A stretch of 64,000 nt of DNA from Nocardioides sp. Soil774 (GTDB lineage: Bacteria; Actinomycetota; Actinomycetes; Propionibacteriales; Nocardioidaceae): positions 34,840 through 98,839 of the forward strand of contig NZ_LMSM01000007.1 of the NCBI RefSeq assembly GCF_001428125.1. The letters run 5' to 3'. The notes beneath the pieces were generated by a model that searched no databases, was not told where the DNA came from, and saw only the letters and a program-made list of their open reading frames with translations. Both the position numbers and the translations under genes were made by a program. Below, piece by piece: positions 34,126-42,246 of this stretch; position 1 is the stretch's first letter; the number at the start of each line of letters is the position of its first letter.

Positions 34126-34209
34126 ATGAGCGAGCGGAGCGAGCGAATCATCGGACACAGCGCCCCATGTGCCTCGTGCGCGCACGGAGCGAAGCGAGTA
34201 CGCGCATGA
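34126..34209 (+). CDS. Candidate 27-aa leader peptide from a GAGCGAGC repeat
   Basis: ATG at 34126 opens a frame encoding MSERSERIIGHSAPCASCAH and seven more residues. The stop TGA overlaps the SRPBCC start codon (ATGA at 34206-34209). The first 20 bp are built of GAGCGAGCGGAGCGAGCG units, and a related unit, CGGAGCGAAGCGAG, recurs at about 34184-34198. It contains a CxxC pair. Whether it is translated is unknown; the arrangement would couple the next gene to it. Confidence 0.35.
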   Translation: MSERSERIIGHSAPCASCAHGAKRVRA

Positions 34210-34625
34210 GCTTGGAGCCGATCGTCGCCGAGGTCACCGTGCCGGTGACCCCCACGGAGGCCTTCGTCGGCTTCACCGCGCAGATGGGCGAGTGGTGGGA
34301 CCCGATGCTCACCCCCGACCCGCCGACCTTCAGCAGCATCGCGATCGACCCCGACGGACCGGTCGAGACCGTCCACGACGACGACCAGCGCTACACCTGG
34401 GGCCGGGTCGACGGCTGGGACCCGCTGGGCCACCTCGTCATGGAGTTCTGGCTCGGCCACGACCAGGCGGAGCCCACGCGGCTCGACGTGCGCTTCACCG
34501 AGGAGGGCACCGGCACCCGCGTCCGGCTCGTGCACAGCGACTGGGCCGACGGCTCGGAGCAGGTCCGTGCGAAGTACACCCACTGGGACGACCTCCTCGC
34601 GCGCTACGCCGCCTTCGTGTCGTGA
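34206..34625 (+). CDS. SRPBCC (START-like/AHSA1) domain protein
   Basis: The 139-aa protein has the sequence pattern of an AHSA1-type helix-grip domain: PVTPTEAFVGFTAQMGEWWDP at the start and a Trp near the end in HSDWADGSEQVRAKYTHWDDLL. These proteins form a hydrophobic pocket; the ligand is unknown. The ATG at 34206 fits the domain start. It is coupled by GTGA to the GNAT gene that follows, suggesting a two-gene operon. Confidence 0.85.
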   Translation: MSLEPIVAEVTVPVTPTEAFVGFTAQMGEWWDPMLTPDPPTFSSIAIDPDGPVETVHDDDQRYTWGRVDGWDPLGHLVMEFWLGHDQAEPTRLDVRFTEEGTGTRVRLVHSDWADGSEQVRAKYTHWDDLLARYAAFVS

Positions 34626-35509
34626 CCGCGCCGGTCGTGCGGCCGATGCGCGAGGACGACCTCGAGGCGTTCGCCGACATCACGGCCACGTCCTACTACG
34701 AGGTCGACGCCCGCACCTTCCAGCGCGCGTGGCCCGATCCCGTACGCCGGCCTCCGGCACGCAACGGCGCGTGGATCAGCCGCACCAGGGCGGCGCTGCG
34801 CACGGACGCCGCCGGGTGCTGGGTGGCCGAGGTCGACGGTGAGGTGGTCGGGGGCGCGGTGTCGCGCGTGCGCGAGCTGATGTGGATCCTGGCCTCGTTC
34901 GCGGTGACCCCCGCTCACCAGGGCCGCGGCATCGGCACCCAGCTCATGGCGGCGTCGATGCACCACGGCCGCCGCTGCCTGCGCGGCATGTTCGCCGCGA
35001 GCGCCGACCCCGGCGCCGTACGCCGCTACCGGCTCGCCGGCTTCGACCTGCACCCGCAGATGCTGCTGAGCGGGGTCGTGGACCGCAGCGCGATCCCCGT
35101 GGTCGAGCGCGTGCGCGAGGGCAGCAGCACCGACATCGACCTGCTCGACTCCATCGACCGACGCACCCGCGGTGCCGCCCACCTCTCCGACCACGAGCTG
35201 CTGCTGGCCCAGTTCCGCCTGGCCGTCATCGACGACACGACCGGCTCGGGCTACGCCTACGTCGACACCGACGGCGCGCCCGCGCTGCTCGCTGCCACCA
35301 ACCGGCGTACGGCGGCGCGGCTGATGTGGGAGGCGCTGGCCTCGTCCACCCCCGGCGCGCAGGTGTCGGTGCACCACATCACCGCGGCGAACGCCTGGGC
35401 GCTCGACGTCGGGCTGGCGGCGCGCCTTGCGATCCACCAGAACGGCTACCTGTGCGTGCGGCACATGTCGCCCCCGGCGCCCTACCTGCACCACGGGTCG
35501 CTGCTCTAG
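34622..35509 (+). CDS. GNAT family N-acetyltransferase (295 aa)
   Basis: The N-terminal half is a GNAT domain with the acetyl-CoA loop HQGRGIGTQLM and strand WILASFAVTP before it; RYRLAGFDLHPQ is the usual end. The C-terminal half (about 150-295) resembles a second, degenerate GNAT unit (YVDTDGAPALLAATN, then WALDVGLAARLAIHQNGYL). Two-domain GNATs of this size occur widely in actinobacteria; the substrate is unknown. Its stop at 35509 overlaps the convergent GlgC-like gene by 4 bp. Confidence 0.82.
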   Translation: MTAPVVRPMREDDLEAFADITATSYYEVDARTFQRAWPDPVRRPPARNGAWISRTRAALRTDAAGCWVAEVDGEVVGGAVSRVRELMWILASFAVTPAHQGRGIGTQLMAASMHHGRRCLRGMFAASADPGAVRRYRLAGFDLHPQMLLSGVVDRSAIPVVERVREGSSTDIDLLDSIDRRTRGAAHLSDHELLLAQFRLAVIDDTTGSGYAYVDTDGAPALLAATNRRTAARLMWEALASSTPGAQVSVHHITAANAWALDVGLAARLAIHQNGYLCVRHMSPPAPYLHHGSLL

Positions 35510-36750
35510 CCAGCAGCGGAGCCGGGCTCCAGACGCGCGCCCGCGCCCACGCTGCCCGCGACCCGGGAGTCGCGGCCCACCAGCACCAGGTCGTCGTCGT
35601 GGGCGACCCGACGGGTGGGCTCGGCCCCGACCCGGGCCCGCGCAGCCACCTCGCAGCGCTCGTCGAGCACGGTCGTGCGCACCACGGCCCCCGCCCGGAT
35701 GACGCAGTCCTCCATGACGACCGAGTCGTGGACCTCCGCGCCCTTCTCGACCACGACACCGGGGCCGAGGACGCTGCCGACGACGAGGCCCGCGACGTCC
35801 GAGCCCGGGGACAGCACCGAGTCGTGGCACTCCCCCGTGCCGCGCACCCGCGCCGCGGGACGGTCGGGCCAGTGGGAGATGACCGGACGGCCGGGGTGGT
35901 CGAACACGTCGACCTTGCCGCGCAGCAGGTCGCGGTGCGCCTCGAGGTAGAGGCCGGGCTGGCCGACGTCGCGCCAGTACCCGGTGAGGGGCACAGCGGC
36001 GACCTTCCCGGTCCCGACCAGGCGCGGCAGCAGGTGCTCGCCGAAGTCGCCGATGCCGCTGTCCCCCTCGGCGGCGTCCTCGGGGTCCTGCTGCGACGCG
36101 AGCTCGTGGCGCAGCTCCTGCAACGTGGTGAGCAGGGCGTGCGTGTCGTAGACGAAGATCTCGGTCGCGACCGTGCCGGCCGAGGGCCGCGACGGCTTGT
36201 GCTCGATGCCGGTGACCGTGCCGTCGCTGCCCGCGAGCACGACGACGTTGTCGGCGGCGTCCTTCTTCGACACCTCGCTCGTCAGCACCGTGGCCACCCG
36301 GCCGGCGGCGACGTGCTCCTCGATCACGGGCGCGAGGTCCATGTTGAAGACGTGGTCGGCACTGCAGACCACGAGCGTGTCTGCGCCGAAGGTCGCGATG
36401 TCGGCCGACATGCGCAGCAACAGGTCGCCGTTGCCGTGGGCGAAGCCGCTCTCGGTCGCGGGCCCCGTGCCGGTCTGCGGCACGATCCGCCGGAATCCCC
36501 CGCGGTTGCGGTCCAGGCTCCACGGCCGGCCGCCCGAGAGGTAGTCGTCGATGGAGGTCACCTGGTACTCCAGCGACACCCACACGTCCGCCAGGTCGGC
36601 GTGCACCAGCCCGGACAGGGCGAAGTCGATCAGCCGGTGGACACCGCCGTAGGGCAGCGCGGGCTTGGCGCGCTCGCGGGTCAGCACGTCCATCCGGGAT
36701 CCCTGGCCGCCCGCCTGGACCAGGGCCAGCACCTCACCGCGTCGCGTCAT
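35506..36750 (-). CDS. GlgC-like sugar nucleotidyltransferase (ADP-glucose pyrophosphorylase family)
   Basis: The 414-aa protein has an N-terminal nucleotidyltransferase domain with AGGQGSRMDVLTRERAKPAL and PYGGVHRLIDFALSG, SADHVFNMD for the metal site and GIEHKPSRP, followed by a left-handed beta-helix of hexapeptide type. This is the pattern of glucose-1-phosphate adenylyltransferase (glycogen or maltose-1-phosphate supply). The usual Pro-Leu after the loop is Asp-Val here, so nucleotide or sugar specificity may differ. No other glycogen gene is in the window. Confidence 0.8.
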   Translation of the reverse strand: MTRRGEVLALVQAGGQGSRMDVLTRERAKPALPYGGVHRLIDFALSGLVHADLADVWVSLEYQVTSIDDYLSGGRPWSLDRNRGGFRRIVPQTGTGPATESGFAHGNGDLLLRMSADIATFGADTLVVCSADHVFNMDLAPVIEEHVAAGRVATVLTSEVSKKDAADNVVVLAGSDGTVTGIEHKPSRPSAGTVATEIFVYDTHALLTTLQELRHELASQQDPEDAAEGDSGIGDFGEHLLPRLVGTGKVAAVPLTGYWRDVGQPGLYLEAHRDLLRGKVDVFDHPGRPVISHWPDRPAARVRGTGECHDSVLSPGSDVAGLVVGSVLGPGVVVEKGAEVHDSVVMEDCVIRAGAVVRTTVLDERCEVAARARVGAEPTRRVAHDDDLVLVGRDSRVAGSVGAGARLEPGSAAG

Positions 36751-36776
36751 GGCCGCAGCATGGCACTCCTGCGGGT

Positions 36777-38063
36777 ATGGCGCGGACCCCGCCCGGCGTC
36801 GAGGATGCAGGGATGCCGGGGGTCCTGCTTGCCGTTGTCGTCACCGTCGCCGCGCTGCTCGCACCGGGTGCGGCTGCGCAGCCCGCGGAGCGGACCAGGA
36901 GCGCGCCGGCCTTCACTGCTGTCTCCACCTCGTGGGGCGGCACCTGCGCGACGGCGTCGCGGGGACGGGTGTGGTGCTGGGGCTCCAACGCCTCCGGCGG
37001 GCTCGGTCCGGTCGACGACGACGGCAAGGTGCCGCGTCCGCGCCGGATCGAGGGCCGCTGGTCGCAGTTCAGCAACGCCGACGGCGTCAGCTGCGGCGTA
37101 CGCACGCGCGGGCGCGGCTACTGCTGGGGACGCAACGAGCTGGGCCAGATCGCCCGCCCGATCACCGGCTACCCGGTCGTCGAGCCGCAGCGGGTCGCGG
37201 GGCGCTGGCGGGAGATCCGCACCACCGGGACGACCACCTGCGGGATCCGGACCAGCGGCGCCCTGCTGTGCTGGGGCTGGGACAACCACGAGCAGGCGGG
37301 CGGGGTCGACGGCGTCTACGCCCTGGAGCCGCACCTCGTCGGCCGGGGGTTCGTGTCGGTGGCACCCGGTCTGACCTCCTGCGGCATCAAGCGGGACGCG
37401 TCGGGCTGGTGCTGGGGCTGGGGTCTCTACGACCAGCTCGCCAACGGCAACAACACCGACACCGGCGACCCGCAGCGCATCCGCGGCCGCTGGCGCACCA
37501 TCGACGCCGGCGAGAGTTCGGCGTGCGGCGTGCGCCCGAGCGGCCGGGCGGCCTGCTGGGGCCAGAACACCAACGGCCAGGTCCGTCCGGGGTCGCCGAG
37601 CGACGTCGCGGGGATCAGCACGCTCCCCGGGCGCTGGCGGGAGGTGAGCACGAGCGCCGGCGCGTCCTGCGGCGTCACCACGCGCGGCCGAGCCGCCTGC
37701 TGGGGCTGGGACGGCGTCGGCACCGTCGGCAGCGGCGCACCGGCGCAGGTCGTGGGCATCCACCGGTTCCCGGGCCGCTGGGTCTCCGTCCTGACCCGGG
37801 CCGACAACACGTGCGGGATCCGCACCGACAGACGCCTGTGGTGCTGGGGCAGCAACGAGTACGGCAACGTGGGCAACGGCTCGCTCGAGCCCCGCTTCAC
37901 CCCCCACCGACTGCCGGGCCGCTGGGCCTCGGTCGCCCTCGCGGGCACGCACACCTGCGGGCTCCAGCGCGACGCCTCGGTGTGGTGCTGGGGCTCGGGC
38001 ACCGCTGGAGAGCTGGGATACGGACGACTCGACGACCGGCTCACGCCGGTCCGGGCGCGGTGA
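36777..38063 (+). CDS. Secreted RCC1-repeat beta-propeller protein (428 aa)
   Basis: A signal peptide (hydrophobic stretch to APGAAAQ, about residues 13-35) is followed by eight repeats of about 48 residues. Each has a first Cys in a TCG or SCG-type motif and a second Cys 10 residues later in CWG (for example SCGVRTRGRGYCWGRN). These pairs fit the RCC1 blade, and every mature Cys belongs to a pair, so eight intra-repeat disulfides are predicted, suitable for an extracellular protein. No anchor is seen. Function unknown; RCC1-type propellers usually bind proteins. An alternative ATG is at 36813. Confidence 0.8.
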   Translation: MARTPPGVEDAGMPGVLLAVVVTVAALLAPGAAAQPAERTRSAPAFTAVSTSWGGTCATASRGRVWCWGSNASGGLGPVDDDGKVPRPRRIEGRWSQFSNADGVSCGVRTRGRGYCWGRNELGQIARPITGYPVVEPQRVAGRWREIRTTGTTTCGIRTSGALLCWGWDNHEQAGGVDGVYALEPHLVGRGFVSVAPGLTSCGIKRDASGWCWGWGLYDQLANGNNTDTGDPQRIRGRWRTIDAGESSACGVRPSGRAACWGQNTNGQVRPGSPSDVAGISTLPGRWREVSTSAGASCGVTTRGRAACWGWDGVGTVGSGAPAQVVGIHRFPGRWVSVLTRADNTCGIRTDRRLWCWGSNEYGNVGNGSLEPRFTPHRLPGRWASVALAGTHTCGLQRDASVWCWGSGTAGELGYGRLDDRLTPVRAR

Positions 38064-38084
38064 CCAGCTGTCAGTGCCGCGGCC

Positions 38085-38090
38085 TAGGAT
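38085..38090 (+). promoter_or_regulatory. nadA -10 box, leaderless start
   Basis: TAGGAT lies 6 nt before the nadA ATG. TGACCA at 38061-38066, 18 bp upstream, is a possible -35. Confidence 0.5.
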
Positions 38091-38096
38091 CGACAT

Positions 38097-39275
38097 ATGA
38101 GCCTCGTCGACCTGCCGCTCCTCCCCCTCGGCAAGGGCCGTGACCTCGACGCCGAGCGCGGCGTGGAGTGCCCCGGCGACCTCCCGGCAGCGTCCGACCC
38201 CGGCCTCGTCGAGCGCGCCAGGGCCGCGAAGGCGGCGCTGGGCGAGCGGGTCTTCGTCCTGGGCCACCACTACCAGCGCGACGAGGTCATCCAGTTCGCC
38301 GACGTCACGGGCGACTCCTTCAAGCTCGCCCGCGACGCCGCCGCGCGGCCGGACGCGGAGTTCATCGTCTTCTGCGGGGTGCACTTCATGGCCGAGTCGG
38401 CCGACATCCTCACCTCGCCCGCGCAGCAGGTCGTCCTGCCCGACCTCGCGGCCGGCTGCTCGATGGCCGACATGGCCCGCCTGCGACAGGTGGAGGACGC
38501 CTGGGACGCCATGGCCGACGCCGGCATCCAGGACAGCGTGGTGCCGGTGACCTACATGAACTCCAGCGCCGACATCAAGGCGTTCTGCGGGCGCAACGGC
38601 GGCGTGGTGTGCACCTCGTCCAATGCCGACGTCGCCCTCGAGTGGGCCTTCGCGCAGAAGGGTGACGGCGACGCCAAGGTGCTCTTCCTCCCCGACCAGC
38701 ACCTCGGTCGCAACACCGCGGTGCTCCAGATGGGCATCGACCTCGACGAGTGCGTCGTGTGGGACCCGCGCCAGCCCGGTGGCGGGCTCACGCCCGAGGA
38801 GCTCCGGCGTGCCCGGATGATCCTGTGGAAGGGCCACTGCTCGGTCCACGGCCGCTTCTCCGCCGACGTCGTCGACGAGCTGCGTGCCCAGCACCTGGGC
38901 ATCCACATCCTCGTGCACCCCGAGTGCACCCACGAGGTGGTGCTCAAGGCCGACCTCGTGGGGTCGACGGAGTTCATCATCAAGACGATCGAGGCCGCCG
39001 AGCCCGGAACGACCTGGGCCATCGGCACCGAGCTCAACCTGGTCAAGCGCCTGGCCGACGCCCACCCCGACAAGAACATCGTCTTCCTCGACCGCAACGT
39101 CTGCTACTGCTCCACGATGAACCGCATCGACCTCCCCCACCTCGTGTGGGCGCTGGAGAGCCTCGTCGCCGGCACGGTCGTCAACCAGGTGACCGTCGAC
39201 CCCGAGACCGAGGCCGACGCGCTCGTCGCGCTGCAACGGATGCTCGACCTGCCCGGCAAGTCGCACCGCGACTGA
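38097..39275 (+). CDS. nadA: Quinolinate synthase A
   Basis: The 392-aa [4Fe-4S] enzyme condenses iminoaspartate with dihydroxyacetone phosphate to quinolinate in NAD synthesis. The three cluster cysteines occur in FCGVHFMAESADIL, HPECTHEVV and CYCSTMN. GHHYQRDEVIQFADVTGDSF, YMNSSADIKAFCG and PDQHLGRNT are further family motifs. nadB and nadC are not next to it. The cluster supply may come from the ErpA-type carrier encoded at 32492. Confidence 0.96.
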   Translation: MSLVDLPLLPLGKGRDLDAERGVECPGDLPAASDPGLVERARAAKAALGERVFVLGHHYQRDEVIQFADVTGDSFKLARDAAARPDAEFIVFCGVHFMAESADILTSPAQQVVLPDLAAGCSMADMARLRQVEDAWDAMADAGIQDSVVPVTYMNSSADIKAFCGRNGGVVCTSSNADVALEWAFAQKGDGDAKVLFLPDQHLGRNTAVLQMGIDLDECVVWDPRQPGGGLTPEELRRARMILWKGHCSVHGRFSADVVDELRAQHLGIHILVHPECTHEVVLKADLVGSTEFIIKTIEAAEPGTTWAIGTELNLVKRLADAHPDKNIVFLDRNVCYCSTMNRIDLPHLVWALESLVAGTVVNQVTVDPETEADALVALQRMLDLPGKSHRD

Positions 39276-39294
39276 ACGCCGGCGGGGACCGACG

Positions 39295-40491
39295 ATGGCA
39301 CTGCGCCACATCAGCGACGCCGATCGCCGCAACCGGATCGGCGTACGCCACGCGCTGGCGCCTGCGCACCGCCTCACGACCGTCGAGGACGTCACGCGCG
39401 CGATGACCGCGCTGCACGCGACCGAGGCGGCCACCGTGCACCTCGCGGTGGCCGCGCGGGCCGAGGGCCTGAAGGCGGAGGACGTCGACGCCGAGCTCTA
39501 CGACTCGCGCCGGGTCGTCAAGCAGCTCGCCATGCGCCGCACGCTCTTCGTCTTCCCGCGCGACCTGCTGCCCGCCGCTTGGGGCAGTGCGTCGGCCCGC
39601 GTGGCGACCGCGGAGCGCAAGCGCATCGCCAAGGCCATCGCCGCCGGAGGCATCGCCGACGACGGCGAGGCGTGGCTCGACGCGGCCCGCGAGGCGGTGC
39701 TCGCCGAGCTGGCATCGGGCCCGGCCACGACCGCCGAGCTGCGGGCGCGGGTGCCGGAGCTGGCCGGGATGGTCGGCGGCGACAGCGGCAAGTCCTATGA
39801 CCGCCCAGTCCCCGTGGCCCCCTGGGTGCTCACCCACCTCGGCCTCGACGGCCGGGCGCTGCGCGGTCGCAACGGCGGTCACTGGCGGCGGAACTTGCCG
39901 ACCTGGACCACCGCTGAGCACTGGCTGGGCACGGTCGAGCCCGCGCTCGACGAGGCAGAGGGCTATGCCGCCCTCGTGCGCCGCTGGCTGGCCACCTTCG
40001 GCCCCGGCACGGCCGCCGACATCCAGTGGTGGCTGGGCTCGACCAAGACCGCGGTGACCCGCGCCCTGGCGACCGTGGAGGCCGAGGAGGTGTCGCTCGA
40101 CGACGGCACCACCGGCTGGGTGCTGCCCGACGACCTCGACGACGTTGCTCCGGTCGATCCGTGGGCCGCGCTGCTGCCGGCGCTCGACCCGACCGTCATG
40201 GGATGGAAGGCGCGCGACTTCTACCTCGACCCCGCGCACGTCCCGCACCTGTTCGACACCAACGGCAACGCCGGCACGACCGCGTGGTGGGACGGTCGGG
40301 TCGTGGGCTGCTGGGTGCAGGACGACGCCGGCGTCGTACGCCTCTCGTTGCTGGAGGACGTCGGACCCCGCGGTCGGGCCGCACTCGAGCACGAGGCCGA
40401 GCGGCTGACCGCGTGGCTCGACGGCACCGTGATCGGCAACATCTACGCCTCGCGCCAGATGAGGCAGGCGCTGCGCGACCTGGCGTCCTAG
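39295..40491 (+). CDS. Winged-helix DNA-binding protein, AlkZ-like (HTH_42 family)
   Basis: The 398-aa protein follows the HTH_42 family pattern: RNRIGVRHALAP near the start, LHATEAATVHLAVAAR, LAMRRTLFVFPRDLL in the middle and DPTVMGWKARDFYL near the end. In Streptomyces, AlkZ of this family is a DNA glycosylase that unhooks interstrand cross-links; the family also includes relatives of unknown specificity. The catalytic Gln-x-Gln motif of AlkZ is not evident at the expected place, so activity is uncertain. It is 19 bp after nadA, and its stop overlaps the convergent kinase gene by 4 bp. Confidence 0.8.
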   Translation: MALRHISDADRRNRIGVRHALAPAHRLTTVEDVTRAMTALHATEAATVHLAVAARAEGLKAEDVDAELYDSRRVVKQLAMRRTLFVFPRDLLPAAWGSASARVATAERKRIAKAIAAGGIADDGEAWLDAAREAVLAELASGPATTAELRARVPELAGMVGGDSGKSYDRPVPVAPWVLTHLGLDGRALRGRNGGHWRRNLPTWTTAEHWLGTVEPALDEAEGYAALVRRWLATFGPGTAADIQWWLGSTKTAVTRALATVEAEEVSLDDGTTGWVLPDDLDDVAPVDPWAALLPALDPTVMGWKARDFYLDPAHVPHLFDTNGNAGTTAWWDGRVVGCWVQDDAGVVRLSLLEDVGPRGRAALEHEAERLTAWLDGTVIGNIYASRQMRQALRDLAS

Positions 40492-41669
40492 GGCTGCTCG
40501 GCGCCCGCGGGCAGCTCGAACCAGAAGACCGCGCCACCGCCCGGGCGTCCCTCGACGCCCATCGTGCCGCCGTGCGCCTCGACGATCCGGCGGCAGGTCG
40601 CGAGACCGATGCCGGTGCCGTCGACGGTCTTGTCCAAGCGGGCGAGCGGCGCGAAGACACGCTCGCGCTGCTCGGCCGGCACTCCGCGGCCGCGGTCGCG
40701 CACCTCGACGCGGTGCCGCGTCTCGAGCCGGAGGGCCGTCACCTCGACGTCGGGCTCTTCGCCCTGGGGGGCGAACTTGGCGGCGTTGTCGAGCAGGTTC
40801 ATCAGCACCGACCGCAGCTGGGCCGCGTCGCCGTGCACCAGCGGGAGCGCCCCTGCACGCACCGCGTCCCGGGGCAGCCGGCCCGCCAGGTCGTCGAGCG
40901 CCGAGTCGAGCTCGGCCGCGAGGTCGACGACGTCCTCACCCGGTGCGGCACCCTGCGTGGCGAACTCCAGCAGGTTGCTGATCAGGCCCGACATCCGGTC
41001 GACCCCGCGGCGCGCGCGCGACACCGTCTCGACGTGGTAGGGGTCGGTGACCTCCATCTCGAGCGCCTCGAGCGACAGCGACACCGACGTGAGCGGGTTC
41101 TTGAGGTCGTGGCTGACCTGCCCGGCGAAGTGGGCGAGCCGCTCGTTGGAGGTGTTGAGCCGGAGGTTGAGCTGCCCGAGCCTGCGCGAGGCGAGCTCCA
41201 GCTCGAGCACGTCGACGACCCGGTCGGCCAGCTGGGCGAGCCCGCGCTTCGCCTCCGGCGTCACCGGGTGGGCCTCGTTGTCGAAGACGCACAGGGTGCC
41301 GATCACGACTCCGTCCGGGGTGCGCAGCGGCTGCGACCCGTAGAACTTCACGTCGGCGATCTCGCCGGTGACCCAGGGGTTCCCGGCGAAGCGGACGTCG
41401 TGCGCGGCGTCCTCGAGCACGATGGGCGCGCCAGACTCGACCACCAGGCGGCACATCGAGTTCCCCCTCGGGGAGTCCCGTCCCTCGAAGCCCGAGGTGG
41501 CCACCTGGTGCTGGGTGTCGCTGGTGAACAGGTTGACCGCGGCGAACGGCACGCCCGCGACCTGCGCGGCGAGCTCCACCAGGGCGTCGAGATCGCGCCG
41601 CGGCGGCCCGCCCACGACGTCGTACGCCGCCAGCGCGCGCTCGCGCCGCTCCTCGTCGGACCCGCTCAC
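40488..41669 (-). CDS. Soluble sensor histidine kinase with GAF domain
   Basis: The 393-aa protein has an N-terminal GAF domain (about 20-160, DLDALVELAAQVAGVPFAAV and VIGTLCVFDNEA), a HisKA domain with His187 in QVSHDLKNPLTS, and a HATPase domain with NLLDNAAKFAP (N box), VRDRGRGVP and GTGIGLATCRRIVEAHGG. No membrane helix or response regulator gene is adjacent. It is coupled to pspAB by a GTGA overlap, so it is probably co-expressed with the envelope-stress operon. The GAF ligand is unknown. Confidence 0.88.
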   Translation of the reverse strand: MSGSDEERRERALAAYDVVGGPPRRDLDALVELAAQVAGVPFAAVNLFTSDTQHQVATSGFEGRDSPRGNSMCRLVVESGAPIVLEDAAHDVRFAGNPWVTGEIADVKFYGSQPLRTPDGVVIGTLCVFDNEAHPVTPEAKRGLAQLADRVVDVLELELASRRLGQLNLRLNTSNERLAHFAGQVSHDLKNPLTSVSLSLEALEMEVTDPYHVETVSRARRGVDRMSGLISNLLEFATQGAAPGEDVVDLAAELDSALDDLAGRLPRDAVRAGALPLVHGDAAQLRSVLMNLLDNAAKFAPQGEEPDVEVTALRLETRHRVEVRDRGRGVPAEQRERVFAPLARLDKTVDGTGIGLATCRRIVEAHGGTMGVEGRPGGGAVFWFELPAGAEQP

Positions 41670-42238
41670 AGCCCCGGCGCCTTCCAGACCGCGAGCCAGC
41701 GGCCCAGGTCGGGCTCCATCGGCAGCTCGGGGGCGAGCAGGTCGCGCACGGACAGCTCGAGCAGCGTGTCGCGGCTCTGCTCCCCGCTGGGCGCGAAGGG
41801 GTAGAACGTGCCCTGCTTGTAGAGGTAGGTCAGTCCGAACCGCTGGCCCGACGCGTTGGCGAAGGGCACCATCGAGCACAGCAGGCCGCTGTCGAAGCCG
41901 TTGAGCTCGAGGGTGGTGTTGACGGCGTGGAGGTCGGTGCAGAGCGCCGACATGTCATCACCGTCGCCGCTGACGACGAGCCAGGTGAAGCCGTAGTCGT
42001 CCTGGCTGACGCTCACCTGCGGCGCGTCGGCATCGTCGCGCAGCAGGGCCACGACGTCGTCCTGGGTCTGGGCGAAGGCGGCGCCGGTGGCCGAGCGGTA
42101 GCAGACCGACCCGGTGCCGGTCGGCTCGAACCCCAGCGCCGTCTGCAGCGTGATCGCCGCGCTCGGCACCAGGAACAGCGCGTCGAGGTCGTTCTTCTTC
42201 GGCTGCGTCCTGGCCCGCATCACCTCCCACAGTCCCAT
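41666..42238 (-). CDS. PspA-associated protein PspAB
   Basis: The 190-aa soluble protein starts MGLWEVMRARTQPKKNDLDALF and has FNASGQRF-type sequence (FANASGQRFGLTYLYKQGTFYPFAP) near the middle, matching the family that accompanies PspA and PspAA in actinobacteria. Its biochemical role is unknown. It lies 8 bp after htpX in the same direction, and the gene order pspA-pspAA-htpX-pspAB is the standard one. The longer open frame upstream is an antisense or out-of-frame shadow of htpX. Confidence 0.85.
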   Translation of the reverse strand: MGLWEVMRARTQPKKNDLDALFLVPSAAITLQTALGFEPTGTGSVCYRSATGAAFAQTQDDVVALLRDDADAPQVSVSQDDYGFTWLVVSGDGDDMSALCTDLHAVNTTLELNGFDSGLLCSMVPFANASGQRFGLTYLYKQGTFYPFAPSGEQSRDTLLELSVRDLLAPELPMEPDLGRWLAVWKAPGL

Positions 42239-42246
42239 CGTGGGCC

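Noticed and set aside
32878..34209. A 443-codon plus-strand open frame across the glycerate kinase gene
   Set aside because: It is antisense to a clear glycerate kinase. Only its last 27 codons, after 34126, were kept as a low-confidence leader peptide.
34640..37374. Long plus- and minus-strand frames rich in Arg and Gly over 34604-37374
   Set aside because: They are shadows of the GNAT, GlgC-like and RCC1 genes and contain no recognisable domain.
36747..39434. An 895-codon minus-strand frame opposite nadA and the RCC1 protein
   Set aside because: It is antisense to two well-supported genes and its composition is that of a high-GC shadow frame.
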